A stretch of 10,209 bases of DNA from CAVPHV01 sp964465915 (GTDB lineage: Bacteria > Actinomycetota > Acidimicrobiia > Spongiisociales > UBA5794), in assembly GCA_964465915.1 (NCBI GenBank), contig CAYXMJ010000114.1:1-10209 (forward strand). Direction: 5' to 3'. Within the stretch, counting starts at the first letter, position 1. Each line of letters opens with the position of its first letter. Position numbers and translations under genes: made by a program. The notes beneath the pieces are model-generated. The model was not told where the DNA came from. It searched no databases and saw only the letters and a program-made list of their open reading frames with translations. Positions 1 to 5,475 of this stretch are shown here, one piece after another.

Positions 1-420
1 GAGTTGGGCGAACTGCTTGTCCACGGTGTCGCTATGCGACCTTCCTCGCCAACCGGGGTGGGACACATCGGCGGCGCTCCCGTGCTGATCCTCCCCGGCA
101 ACCCGGTGTCGTGTCTCGTTGCCTACGACTTCTTCGCCGGGCCGGTTATCCGGCGGATGGCGGGACTACCCGAGGGTTGGCCGTATCGCACTATTCGTAT
201 GCCACTTGCCGGCCGCCTGGTGTCGCAGATCGGCCGGGTCGACTACGCCCGGGTGCTAGTCGATTCCGCAGGGGTGCGCCCGCTTGCCATTTCCGGGGCG
301 TCCGTGTTGTCGTCGGTCACCCGGGCCGGTGGCTTCGTCGTCGTTCCTGCCGGATTGGAGGGCTACGCCGAGGGGGTCGAGGTGGAGGTCCACCTCTACG
401 ACGCGGTCGCCGCGGTATGA
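1..420 (+). CDS. moeA: Molybdopterin molybdenumtransferase MoeA, C-terminal part
   Basis: The reading frame is open from the first base and ends at TGA 418-420, so the gene begins upstream of the window. The visible 139 residues hold the end of the MoCF-biosynthesis (MPT-binding) domain, with the family motif LPGNPVS near residues 30-36 followed by a helix ending in RRMAGLP. After that comes the small beta-barrel domain IV typical of MoeA (roughly residues 60-138), which closes with a normal-looking acidic EGVEVEVHLYD stretch. MoeA enzymes insert molybdate into adenylylated molybdopterin in the cytoplasm to make Mo cofactor. The C-terminus looks natural and not truncated. It faces the truncated malF, and the two genes overlap by 25 bp tail to tail. 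The family call is secure; whether the missing N-terminus is complete cannot be seen. Confidence 0.9.
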   Translation, partial: ELGELLVHGVAMRPSSPTGVGHIGGAPVLILPGNPVSCLVAYDFFAGPVIRRMAGLPEGWPYRTIRMPLAGRLVSQIGRVDYARVLVDSAGVRPLAISGASVLSSVTRAGGFVVVPAGLEGYAEGVEVEVHLYDAVAAV

Positions 421-1163
421 AACAGCGCCAATTCCTCGATGTTGTCGACGAGTATGTCGCGCGCTTCGTCATAGGTGTAGCGCTGAATCTGGCCGGCCTG
501 GGCAGAGGTCGCCGTCACGACCACGGCCTCACCTACCGGGGTGTCTACGGCGGAGGCGAGCAGCTGGTTCTCGACGGCGATGAGGTCGGCCAACCTGAGC
601 TTGGTGAAACCGTCGATCTCGTCGGGCGGCGCCGCCGGATCATCGAGCGGAACCTCCTTACACGTGCTGTCGCCGGGCGGATCGGTCTTGAGCCGCGGTA
701 CGCCGAAGCAGGTGTTGCCCTCCTCGTCGACGAGCAAGAAACGGAGTTCACCGCCCGGCCCTTGATACACGGTGAGTTCGAACTGGGCCGGATCGTCCGA
801 GATGACCTTGATGCTCTCCAGCGCGACGATCGCCTGCTCTTTGTTGACGTTGTTCGGCTGGGCGAAGTTCGTCATCGATAGGTAGATCGTGTATCCGATG
901 GGGTAGATGACGAAGACGCTGAGAAAGACTATCCCCGGGGCGATGTAGCGCAGCGGGATGGTCTTGCTGGAAAAGTAGATGAAGTTGAGTGCGACGGCGC
1001 CGATCGCTAGGAGGGCCATGACCAGCCATTGCTCCTTGTCGATCAGCGTGTACATGGCCCACAGAGCCATGGCATCGACGATCGCCATCGACCCGAACCG
1101 GAACCAGAAACCGGGTCCCAGACTCCCAAACCGGCCGGTACGCGCAGAGGACGGGGCCGTCAT
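396..1163 (-). CDS. malF: Truncated MalF-like maltose ABC transporter permease (N-terminal TM1-3 and P2 loop only)
   Basis: The 255-aa product begins with a short cytoplasmic segment and three hydrophobic segments (about residues 24-41, 47-66 and 74-97). A long soluble stretch with the character of the MalF P2 periplasmic loop follows (about 98-245). MalF proteins then continue with five more membrane helices carrying the EAA loop that docks on the MalK ATPase; E. coli MalF has 514 residues. None of that is present: the frame ends in ELALFHTAATAS, the last residues being antisense of the moeA end. It lies 58 bp downstream of malE on the same strand, as in mal operons, but no malG follows. The product is unlikely to transport anything alone. 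The start is ATG 1163, which sits in the loop of a strong inverted repeat. A real deletion, an inversion breakpoint or a misassembly near position 420 would all look like this. Confidence 0.8.
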   Translation of the reverse strand: MTAPSSARTGRFGSLGPGFWFRFGSMAIVDAMALWAMYTLIDKEQWLVMALLAIGAVALNFIYFSSKTIPLRYIAPGIVFLSVFVIYPIGYTIYLSMTNFAQPNNVNKEQAIVALESIKVISDDPAQFELTVYQGPGGELRFLLVDEEGNTCFGVPRLKTDPPGDSTCKEVPLDDPAAPPDEIDGFTKLRLADLIAVENQLLASAVDTPVGEAVVVTATSAQAGQIQRYTYDEARDILVDNIEELALFHTAATAS

Positions 1164-1180
1164 GCCGGCCCCGTCCTCTG
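1145..1180. promoter_or_regulatory. Perfect 14-bp inverted repeat enclosing the malF start codon
   Basis: Arms 1145-1158 (CAGAGGACGGGGCC) and 1167-1180 (GGCCCCGTCCTCTG) are exact reverse complements separated by 8 nt. In the malE-malF transcript this forms a stem with 11 of 14 G-C pairs and loop GGCATGAC. The malF ATG therefore lies in the loop and the purine-rich SD-like bases lie in the 5' arm. There is no U-tract, so it is not a classic intrinsic terminator. It lies about 40 bp beyond the malE stop. Inference: it may protect the malE mRNA 3' end and hold malF translation low, a role known for REP hairpins between malE and malF in enterobacteria. Confidence 0.7.
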
Positions 1181-1221
1181 GTGTCCTCCAAACATCTGTC
1201 GGAGGTTAGTCGCTGACTACG

Positions 1222-2571
1222 TCAGGCTCCGATCAGACCGTCGATCTGCTCGCCGGCCGCGGTCAATGCGGTCGTCGGATCGGATTCGCCGTTGCGGATC
1301 TGGAGCATCGCAGCTCCCCACGAGTCCCACACATCACCCGTCATCTGCGGAATGTTGGGCATCGGCTGGCCGTTGGCAATCGACTCCGTGAAGGCAGCGA
1401 CGATCGGGTCGGCCGATACGACCTCGGCCACCGTCCGGTTGGCCGGCAGGCGCGGGTCGGCGTCGTAGAGGGCTTGCTGCACCTCAGCGCCGGCGGCGTA
1501 GTCGTACACGAAGGTCTTGGCGACCAGCTCTTGGGTGGTCTGCGAGCTGATGTAGAAGCCCTGCGAACCGAAGAACGGACGCGGCGTGTTGCCCTCCATC
1601 GTTGGGACGGTGATCACCTGGATTTCGAACCCGTTCTCGGCGGCGCCGGTTTCAGCATCGCCACGGGCCCACGGTCCGGTCATCCAGAACAATGCATTGC
1701 CCTGCTGGAAAGCTTCCTGGGCATTGCCGTAGTTGTAGGACGGGATGTACCCGGCCTCGACCAGTCCGGCCATGAACTCGGCTCCGGCGATGGACTCGGG
1801 CTCATCGATGCCGGCCGTGTCCGCCGTGTATCCGGTCGACGGGTCGAACGTGAAGATCGACCCACCAAAGGCGGATTGGAACGGGAACATGTGATACGCG
1901 TCGGCACCGTCGGCACCGCCCGGAAGGGCGATGCACGCCTGGTCGCCGCTGAGCACGCTGTCACACAGCGTCGTCAGCTCCTCGAAGGTTGCCGGAGCGT
2001 CGGTGGTGGCTGCCAGGGTGGTATTCATCCACATGGCGATGCCCTCCATCTGGAACGGCAACGCGTAGAGCGAGCCACCCAGGGTGAAGGCGGTCAGTGA
2101 GGGGTCGAAGAAATCCGCGGCCGTGTCGGCGGGGAGATCATTGAGCGGTGCCACCACGCCGGCGTCCGACAGTGGGCCGGTCCAGTCGTGGGCGCCGATG
2201 AAGACGTCGGGGCCTTCGCCGGTCGGGATCAGCTGGATCGCTTCGTCGCGAATGGCGCCGAAGTCCTTCTGCACGACCTCGACGGCTACGCCGGTGGCGG
2301 CTTCGAACTCGGGGGCAATCGCCAGGATCGCCGGCGAGCGCATCTCGTCGGCCCACACCACGAGCGCTTCCGCTGCTGCGGCCTCGGTCGTCGTCGTTTC
2401 AGCGGCAGCCGTGGTCGTTGTTTCTTCCATAGCTTCGGTCGTCGTCGTTGTTTCTTCCATGGCTTCAGTGGTCGTCGTCGTGTCGCCACTGCTGTCATCG
2501 TCGCCACAAGCGGCAGCGATTAGGGCAAAGGCAAGAACAAGACCAACCAGAATCCGGTACCGACTTCTCAC
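1222..2571 (-). CDS. malE: Maltose/maltodextrin ABC transporter substrate-binding lipoprotein (MalE-like)
   Basis: The product of 449 aa is an extracytoplasmic solute-binding protein that would capture maltose or maltodextrins for an ABC importer. It starts with VRSRYR, a hydrophobic segment (about 7-21) and a lipobox ending in AAAC with the lipid-bearing Cys at residue 22. A Thr/Glu-rich linker follows (about 31-63). The binding-protein fold begins near residue 70 (LVVWADEM), with the family-typical stretch GPDVFIGAHDWTGPL and later ALFWMTGPWA. The start is GTG 2571: a strong SD, GGAGGAGG (2579-2586), lies 7 nt upstream. The frame stays open much further upstream, but that part is antisense to the repressor gene and carries no signal sequence. 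It is divergent from the MalR-like gene and shares its operators. The exact sugar is inferred from the neighbours. Confidence 0.92.
   Translation of the reverse strand: MRSRYRILVGLVLAFALIAAACGDDDSSGDTTTTTEAMEETTTTTEAMEETTTTAAAETTTTEAAAAEALVVWADEMRSPAILAIAPEFEAATGVAVEVVQKDFGAIRDEAIQLIPTGEGPDVFIGAHDWTGPLSDAGVVAPLNDLPADTAADFFDPSLTAFTLGGSLYALPFQMEGIAMWMNTTLAATTDAPATFEELTTLCDSVLSGDQACIALPGGADGADAYHMFPFQSAFGGSIFTFDPSTGYTADTAGIDEPESIAGAEFMAGLVEAGYIPSYNYGNAQEAFQQGNALFWMTGPWARGDAETGAAENGFEIQVITVPTMEGNTPRPFFGSQGFYISSQTTQELVAKTFVYDYAAGAEVQQALYDADPRLPANRTVAEVVSADPIVAAFTESIANGQPMPNIPQMTGDVWDSWGAAMLQIRNGESDPTTALTAAGEQIDGLIGA
2422..2481 (-). repeat. Two tandem 30-bp units coding TTTTTEAMEE in the MalE linker
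   Basis: Units 2422-2451 and 2452-2481 differ at 4 of 30 positions and encode two identical TTTTTEAMEE decapeptides. A degenerate third stretch (TTTTAAAE, then TTTTEA) follows. The repeat forms a flexible spacer between the lipid anchor and the folded domain. Mostly silent differences between the units suggest an older duplication kept at protein level. Confidence 0.8.
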
Positions 2572-2578
2572 AGGAAGT

Positions 2579-2586
2579 CCTCCTCC
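2579..2586 (-). promoter_or_regulatory. Shine-Dalgarno sequence of malE
   Basis: GGAGGAGG on the minus strand is followed by 7 nt and then GTG 2571. It is the strongest ribosome-binding site in the window and fixes the malE start within a much longer open frame. Confidence 0.8.
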
Positions 2587-2658
2587 GTTATCCAATGGGG
2601 TTTGCGCGGGGCATCTCGAGTGAGTGCCTCCGTTGCCGGTAGTAAACCAGCAAACGCG

Positions 2659-2687
2659 AGTAAAGCACGTTCCTTGCAAGATTTCCA
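2659..2687 (-). promoter_or_regulatory. Candidate malE promoter with an operator in its spacer
   Basis: On the minus strand, TGGAAA (2687-2682) and TTTACT (2664-2659) are separated by 17 nt. Each matches the -35/-10 consensus at 4 of 6 positions. The spacer contains one full CTTGCAAG palindrome (2673-2680), so a bound LacI-type repressor would block RNA polymerase. The match is only moderate. A transcript from here would have a leader of roughly 80 nt before malE. Confidence 0.4.
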
Positions 2688-2721
2688 GCCGCTTTCTGCA
2701 AGTCTTGCAAGAACTTGCAAT
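2673..2721. promoter_or_regulatory. Cluster of CTTGCAAG operators between malE and the LacI-family gene
   Basis: Full palindromes CTTGCAAG lie at 2673-2680 and 2704-2711. A near copy, CTTGCAAT, lies at 2714-2721, and a weaker TTCTGCAAG ends at 2702. Start-to-start distances of 10 and 31 bp are about one and three helical turns, so the sites face the same side of the DNA. CTTGCAA-type repeats are known as targets of MalR/Reg1-type LacI repressors at maltose and amylase genes of Streptomyces. Assignment of these sites to the adjacent repressor is inferred from that and from the divergent layout. Confidence 0.7.
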
Positions 2722-2733
2722 GTAGGGGATAGT
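2705..2733 (+). promoter_or_regulatory. Candidate promoter of the LacI-family gene, leaderless
   Basis: TTGCAA (2705-2710) and GATAGT (2728-2733) are spaced by 17 nt. The -10 ends 6 nt before the ATG at 2740, so transcription would begin at or next to the start codon, giving a leaderless mRNA. The -35 lies inside an operator and a second operator fills the spacer, which predicts autorepression. Confidence 0.5.
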
Positions 2734-2739
2734 AGGGGG

Positions 2740-3747
2740 ATGCGTCCCAAGCTCCAGGAAGTCGCCGCGCTCACCGGCGTGAGTGAAGCCACCGTCAGCC
2801 GGGTGATGAATGCCCGGCCGGGCGTGGCCGAACCCACCCGCCGGCTGGTACTCGATGCGCTCAGCGACCTCGGGTATCGAGAGGTACCCGCCAGCTCGGC
2901 GCGTTCGGGTGTGGTCGGGATCATCACGCCCGAACTCGCGAATCCGATCTTCCCGCTGCTCGCCCAGACCATCGAGTCGCGGCTGGCCCGCCACGGGATC
3001 ATGTCGGTGGTCTGTCCTTCGACATCCGAGACGATTCACGAAGACGACTACCTCGACCACCTCGTCGACATCGACGCCGCCGGGGTAGTGGTCGTCAACG
3101 GGCGCTATGCCCAAGCCGGCATCGGGTACGAGCCGTACGAGCGGATGCTGGACAAGGGTGTCCCCACGGTTCTGGTCAACGGGATCTTCCCGGACTGCCC
3201 CGTGCCGGCCGTTTCGATCGACGTTGCCGCTGCAGCCCAGTCCGGTGTGCAGCACCTCGTTCGTCTCGGTCATACCAAGATCGGCTGCCTGATCGGCCCC
3301 CGTCGCTACAGCACCTCGCAACTGCTGGTCGATGGTTACGAGGCGGCCGTCGCTGCTGCCGGCCTCGAGACCGGCAGCCATCTCATCTCCGAGACACTCT
3401 TCACCCTCGAGGGCGGCCACGCCGGCATGGCCAAGCTGCTCGAAGCCGGCGCTACCGGCATCGTCACCGGCGGCGATCTCATGGCGATCGGGGCCATCGG
3501 CGCCGTACGTGCCTGGGGCGCCTCGGTGCCCGACGACGTCTCGATCATCGGTCTCGACGGCACTCCGATCGCCGCGCTCACCGACCCGGCGCTCACCACG
3601 ATGCGCCAACCAGTCGACCGCATGTCCGCCGCCGTCGCCTCGATGATCGTGGCTCAGACCACCGACGAAACCCGCCCTCGGCCCCAACTCTTCCGCCCCG
3701 AGCTGGTGGTCGGCGGCTCCGCCGGGCGCTTACCGACAGTTTCCTAA
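2740..3747 (+). CDS. LacI-family transcriptional repressor (MalR-like)
   Basis: The 335-aa product has the standard LacI length. The N-terminal helix-turn-helix is LQEVAALTGVSEATVSRVMN (residues 5-24), followed by the rest of the headpiece ending in LGYREVP. A periplasmic-binding-protein-like effector domain begins at about residue 60 (GVVGIITPELANPIFP) and runs to the C-terminus, with typical late motifs SIIGLDGTPIAALTDPALTT and MRQPVDRM. The start is ATG 2740, because the HTH follows immediately. An in-frame ATG at 2602 would add 46 residues of no recognisable kind spanning the operators. Divergence from malE and the CTTGCAAG sites suggest control of maltodextrin genes and of itself, with a maltose-type inducer. 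The inducer is inferred from context and not readable from the sequence. Confidence 0.93.
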   Translation: MRPKLQEVAALTGVSEATVSRVMNARPGVAEPTRRLVLDALSDLGYREVPASSARSGVVGIITPELANPIFPLLAQTIESRLARHGIMSVVCPSTSETIHEDDYLDHLVDIDAAGVVVVNGRYAQAGIGYEPYERMLDKGVPTVLVNGIFPDCPVPAVSIDVAAAAQSGVQHLVRLGHTKIGCLIGPRRYSTSQLLVDGYEAAVAAAGLETGSHLISETLFTLEGGHAGMAKLLEAGATGIVTGGDLMAIGAIGAVRAWGASVPDDVSIIGLDGTPIAALTDPALTTMRQPVDRMSAAVASMIVAQTTDETRPRPQLFRPELVVGGSAGRLPTVS

Positions 3748-3753
3748 GGATGG

Positions 3754-3842
3754 TGTTGAACAAACGCCGCGCGGGATTGCCGGGGCGAGCAAACGCCTCG
3801 TCGTGAACCCTGGCGGCAAGCCGAAGCCGGCGTTGTTCAACA
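3754..3842. repeat. 89-bp inverted-repeat element in a convergent gap
   Basis: Left arm 3754-3769 (TGTTGAACAAACGCCG) and right arm 3828-3842 (CGGCGTTGTTCAACA) are reverse complements except for one extra A. Inside, TTGCCG (3778-3783) can pair with CGGCAA (3814-3819), giving a second stem. The octamer CAAACGCC recurs directly at 3761 and 3790. It lies 7 bp after the repressor stop and 28 bp before the glycosidase stop, so it may terminate both genes. Its size and structure also fit a REP- or MITE-like dispersed repeat. No flanking target duplication is visible, and neither role is proven. Confidence 0.65.
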
Positions 3843-3869
3843 GTCTTCTAACCCCCAAAGGGGCACCTC

Positions 3870-5435
3870 CTACGGCGCCGTCAGCCGCCCCTGGAAGTGG
3901 CCCCAGCGCCAGCTTGCGGTGCGGCCGTTGATGCGCCATTGAACCGGCGTCAGGGGCGGCTCGGCTCCTTGGGTCCGGGCGTTCACCGCAGCTCGAATTG
4001 GATCGCGCAGCCCGGTGGGCCCGCCGAAACTCATCGGGACTCGGCCGACTTCGAGGCCGCCGGTGTCAGCGGAGACCTCATGGGTCAGGCCCTGCTCGGT
4101 GCCGTAGAAGATCGCCGGGACGCCGGGCAGTCGGAGAATGGCTTCGGTCCCCGACACCAGCCGTTCGGTGTCGTCGTCCCAGCGGTGCATGCCGCGGCCC
4201 ATGTCGTGGTTGTCGAAGAACCGGACCCAAGAGAAGTCCTCGTGGGCGAGCACCGCGGCGGCCTCCTGCTCGACCTCGACCAAGCCGGCCGGATCCAAGT
4301 GGCCGCCGAGGAAGTCGCGCAGTGCATACGCAAACAGGAAGTCAGTCACACCGTCGAGTACTCCGCCGTAGCGTCGGCAGAACGCCGGTGTAGCGGTGGC
4401 CTCACCAAACAGCCACGCTTCGGGATGGGTGCGGTTGAGCTCGGCCGACAGGTCGGCGAAGAACGATTCGCTCGGTCCGAGCACGTGGTCGATGCGGTAG
4501 CCGGCGATTCCGTATTCCTCGAGCCAGTGCCGGGCGGCGGCGATCAGAGCGGCCCTCGCTTCGGGATGGTTCACGTTGAGCTTGGGCATCCCGGGGTTCC
4601 CGAAGAAGGTGTCGTAGCTCCCGTCGTCGGCGATGTTGAACCAGTCCCGGGTATCACCACCCGCCTGGGCGTCGATGAACCACGGGTGCTCGTCCGAAAC
4701 GTGGTTCGGCACGAAGTCGAGCAGGATCCGAATCCCGGACGCGGTGGCCGCGGAGACCAGGTCGTGGAGGGCGCCGTTACCCCCAAAGCGGGGGTCGACC
4801 TTGCCAAAGTCCTTGGTGTCGTACCCGTGGTAGCTGCTACAACTGAGGATCGGGGTCAGCCAGATGGCGTTGATCCCGAGCTCGGCGAGGTACGGGATCT
4901 GGGCGGTGATGCCGGGGAGGTCCCCACCCGCCCACGCCCGAGGGTGCTCGGGCTCGGCGACCGGACCTGCGGCGTTGGCGAAGCGGTCCACGAAGATCTG
5001 ATACACGACTGCATCGTTGGTCCAGGACGGCGGACGCCGCGAAGTCACCCGGTGGGTGAAGACGGTGGCGGCCCGTTGTGGCCTGCGGCCGTCGGCATAC
5101 CAAGCGCGTTCGGTCCCGTCGAGGCTGCGGACCAGGTAGTTCACGATGTTGCCTTCGGGCATGCCGGGTAACACTGCTTCCCAATGAGACCCGACTCGGC
5201 GCGCGGGATACTCGGTGCCTGCGGTCTCGATTGCTAGGGGGCTGACGGCGGCTGGGTCGGTGGCGGCAATCACCGAGACTCGACGCGCTTCGGACGTCGT
5301 GGTGACGCGCAACAGAACTGGTCGGCCGGGCCGGGGGACGCTGGGCGATCGGTCGTATTGGTGGTCGACCGCCAGGCCCTCCTGGAGGTCGAACATGCCG
5401 AAGAGGAAGGCGGCTTGGGGTCGGCGGGGGAGCAT
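3870..5435 (-). CDS. GH13 alpha-glucosidase / neopullulanase-like glycosidase
   Basis: The 521-aa enzyme has no signal peptide, so it probably acts on imported maltodextrins in the cytoplasm. Residues of about 1-135 look like an N-terminal beta-sandwich of the kind found in cyclomaltodextrinases and neopullulanases. The GH13 (beta/alpha)8 barrel starts near NDAVVYQIFVDRF. Conserved regions are visible: I DFVPNH (240-245), II GYRIDH with nucleophile Asp316, III LFGEA with acid/base Glu345, and IV FDNHD with Asp411. The tail after the barrel is short (ending in ASWRWGHFQGRLTAP), less than the usual C-terminal beta domain. The start is taken as ATG 5435. Upstream in-frame ATGs at 5477 and 5510 would overlap the divergent branching-enzyme gene. 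No clear SD is seen. Family and catalysis are secure; the exact specificity (neopullulanase, cyclomaltodextrinase or alpha-glucosidase) is not. Confidence 0.9.
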   Translation of the reverse strand: MLPRRPQAAFLFGMFDLQEGLAVDHQYDRSPSVPRPGRPVLLRVTTTSEARRVSVIAATDPAAVSPLAIETAGTEYPARRVGSHWEAVLPGMPEGNIVNYLVRSLDGTERAWYADGRRPQRAATVFTHRVTSRRPPSWTNDAVVYQIFVDRFANAAGPVAEPEHPRAWAGGDLPGITAQIPYLAELGINAIWLTPILSCSSYHGYDTKDFGKVDPRFGGNGALHDLVSAATASGIRILLDFVPNHVSDEHPWFIDAQAGGDTRDWFNIADDGSYDTFFGNPGMPKLNVNHPEARAALIAAARHWLEEYGIAGYRIDHVLGPSESFFADLSAELNRTHPEAWLFGEATATPAFCRRYGGVLDGVTDFLFAYALRDFLGGHLDPAGLVEVEQEAAAVLAHEDFSWVRFFDNHDMGRGMHRWDDDTERLVSGTEAILRLPGVPAIFYGTEQGLTHEVSADTGGLEVGRVPMSFGGPTGLRDPIRAAVNARTQGAEPPLTPVQWRINGRTASWRWGHFQGRLTAP

Positions 5436-5475
5436 CGGGGGAGCGTAGCCGCGGGCAGTGTCACGGGCTGCCAAC

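Noticed and set aside
111..881. 256-aa open frame on the plus strand
   Set aside because: It overlaps moeA in another frame and malF in antisense; the product is Arg-rich with no family features.
2572..3687. Upstream extension of the malE frame to a start at 3687 (821-aa product)
   Set aside because: The extension is antisense to the LacI-family gene, lacks family features, and would bury the signal peptide and lipobox. GTG 2571 with its SD is clearly the start.
3852..3863. CCCC-AAA-GGGG mini-hairpin after the GH13 stop
   Set aside because: A stem of 4 bp with no T-tract is too small to call as a terminator on its own.
3730..3939. Small minus-strand frame crossing the inverted-repeat element
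   Set aside because: It overlaps the end of the GH13 gene and its middle is the palindromic element; there is no evidence of a real protein.
3897..5171. 424-aa open frame on the plus strand
   Set aside because: It is antisense to the GH13 gene, whose catalytic motifs are all on the minus strand.
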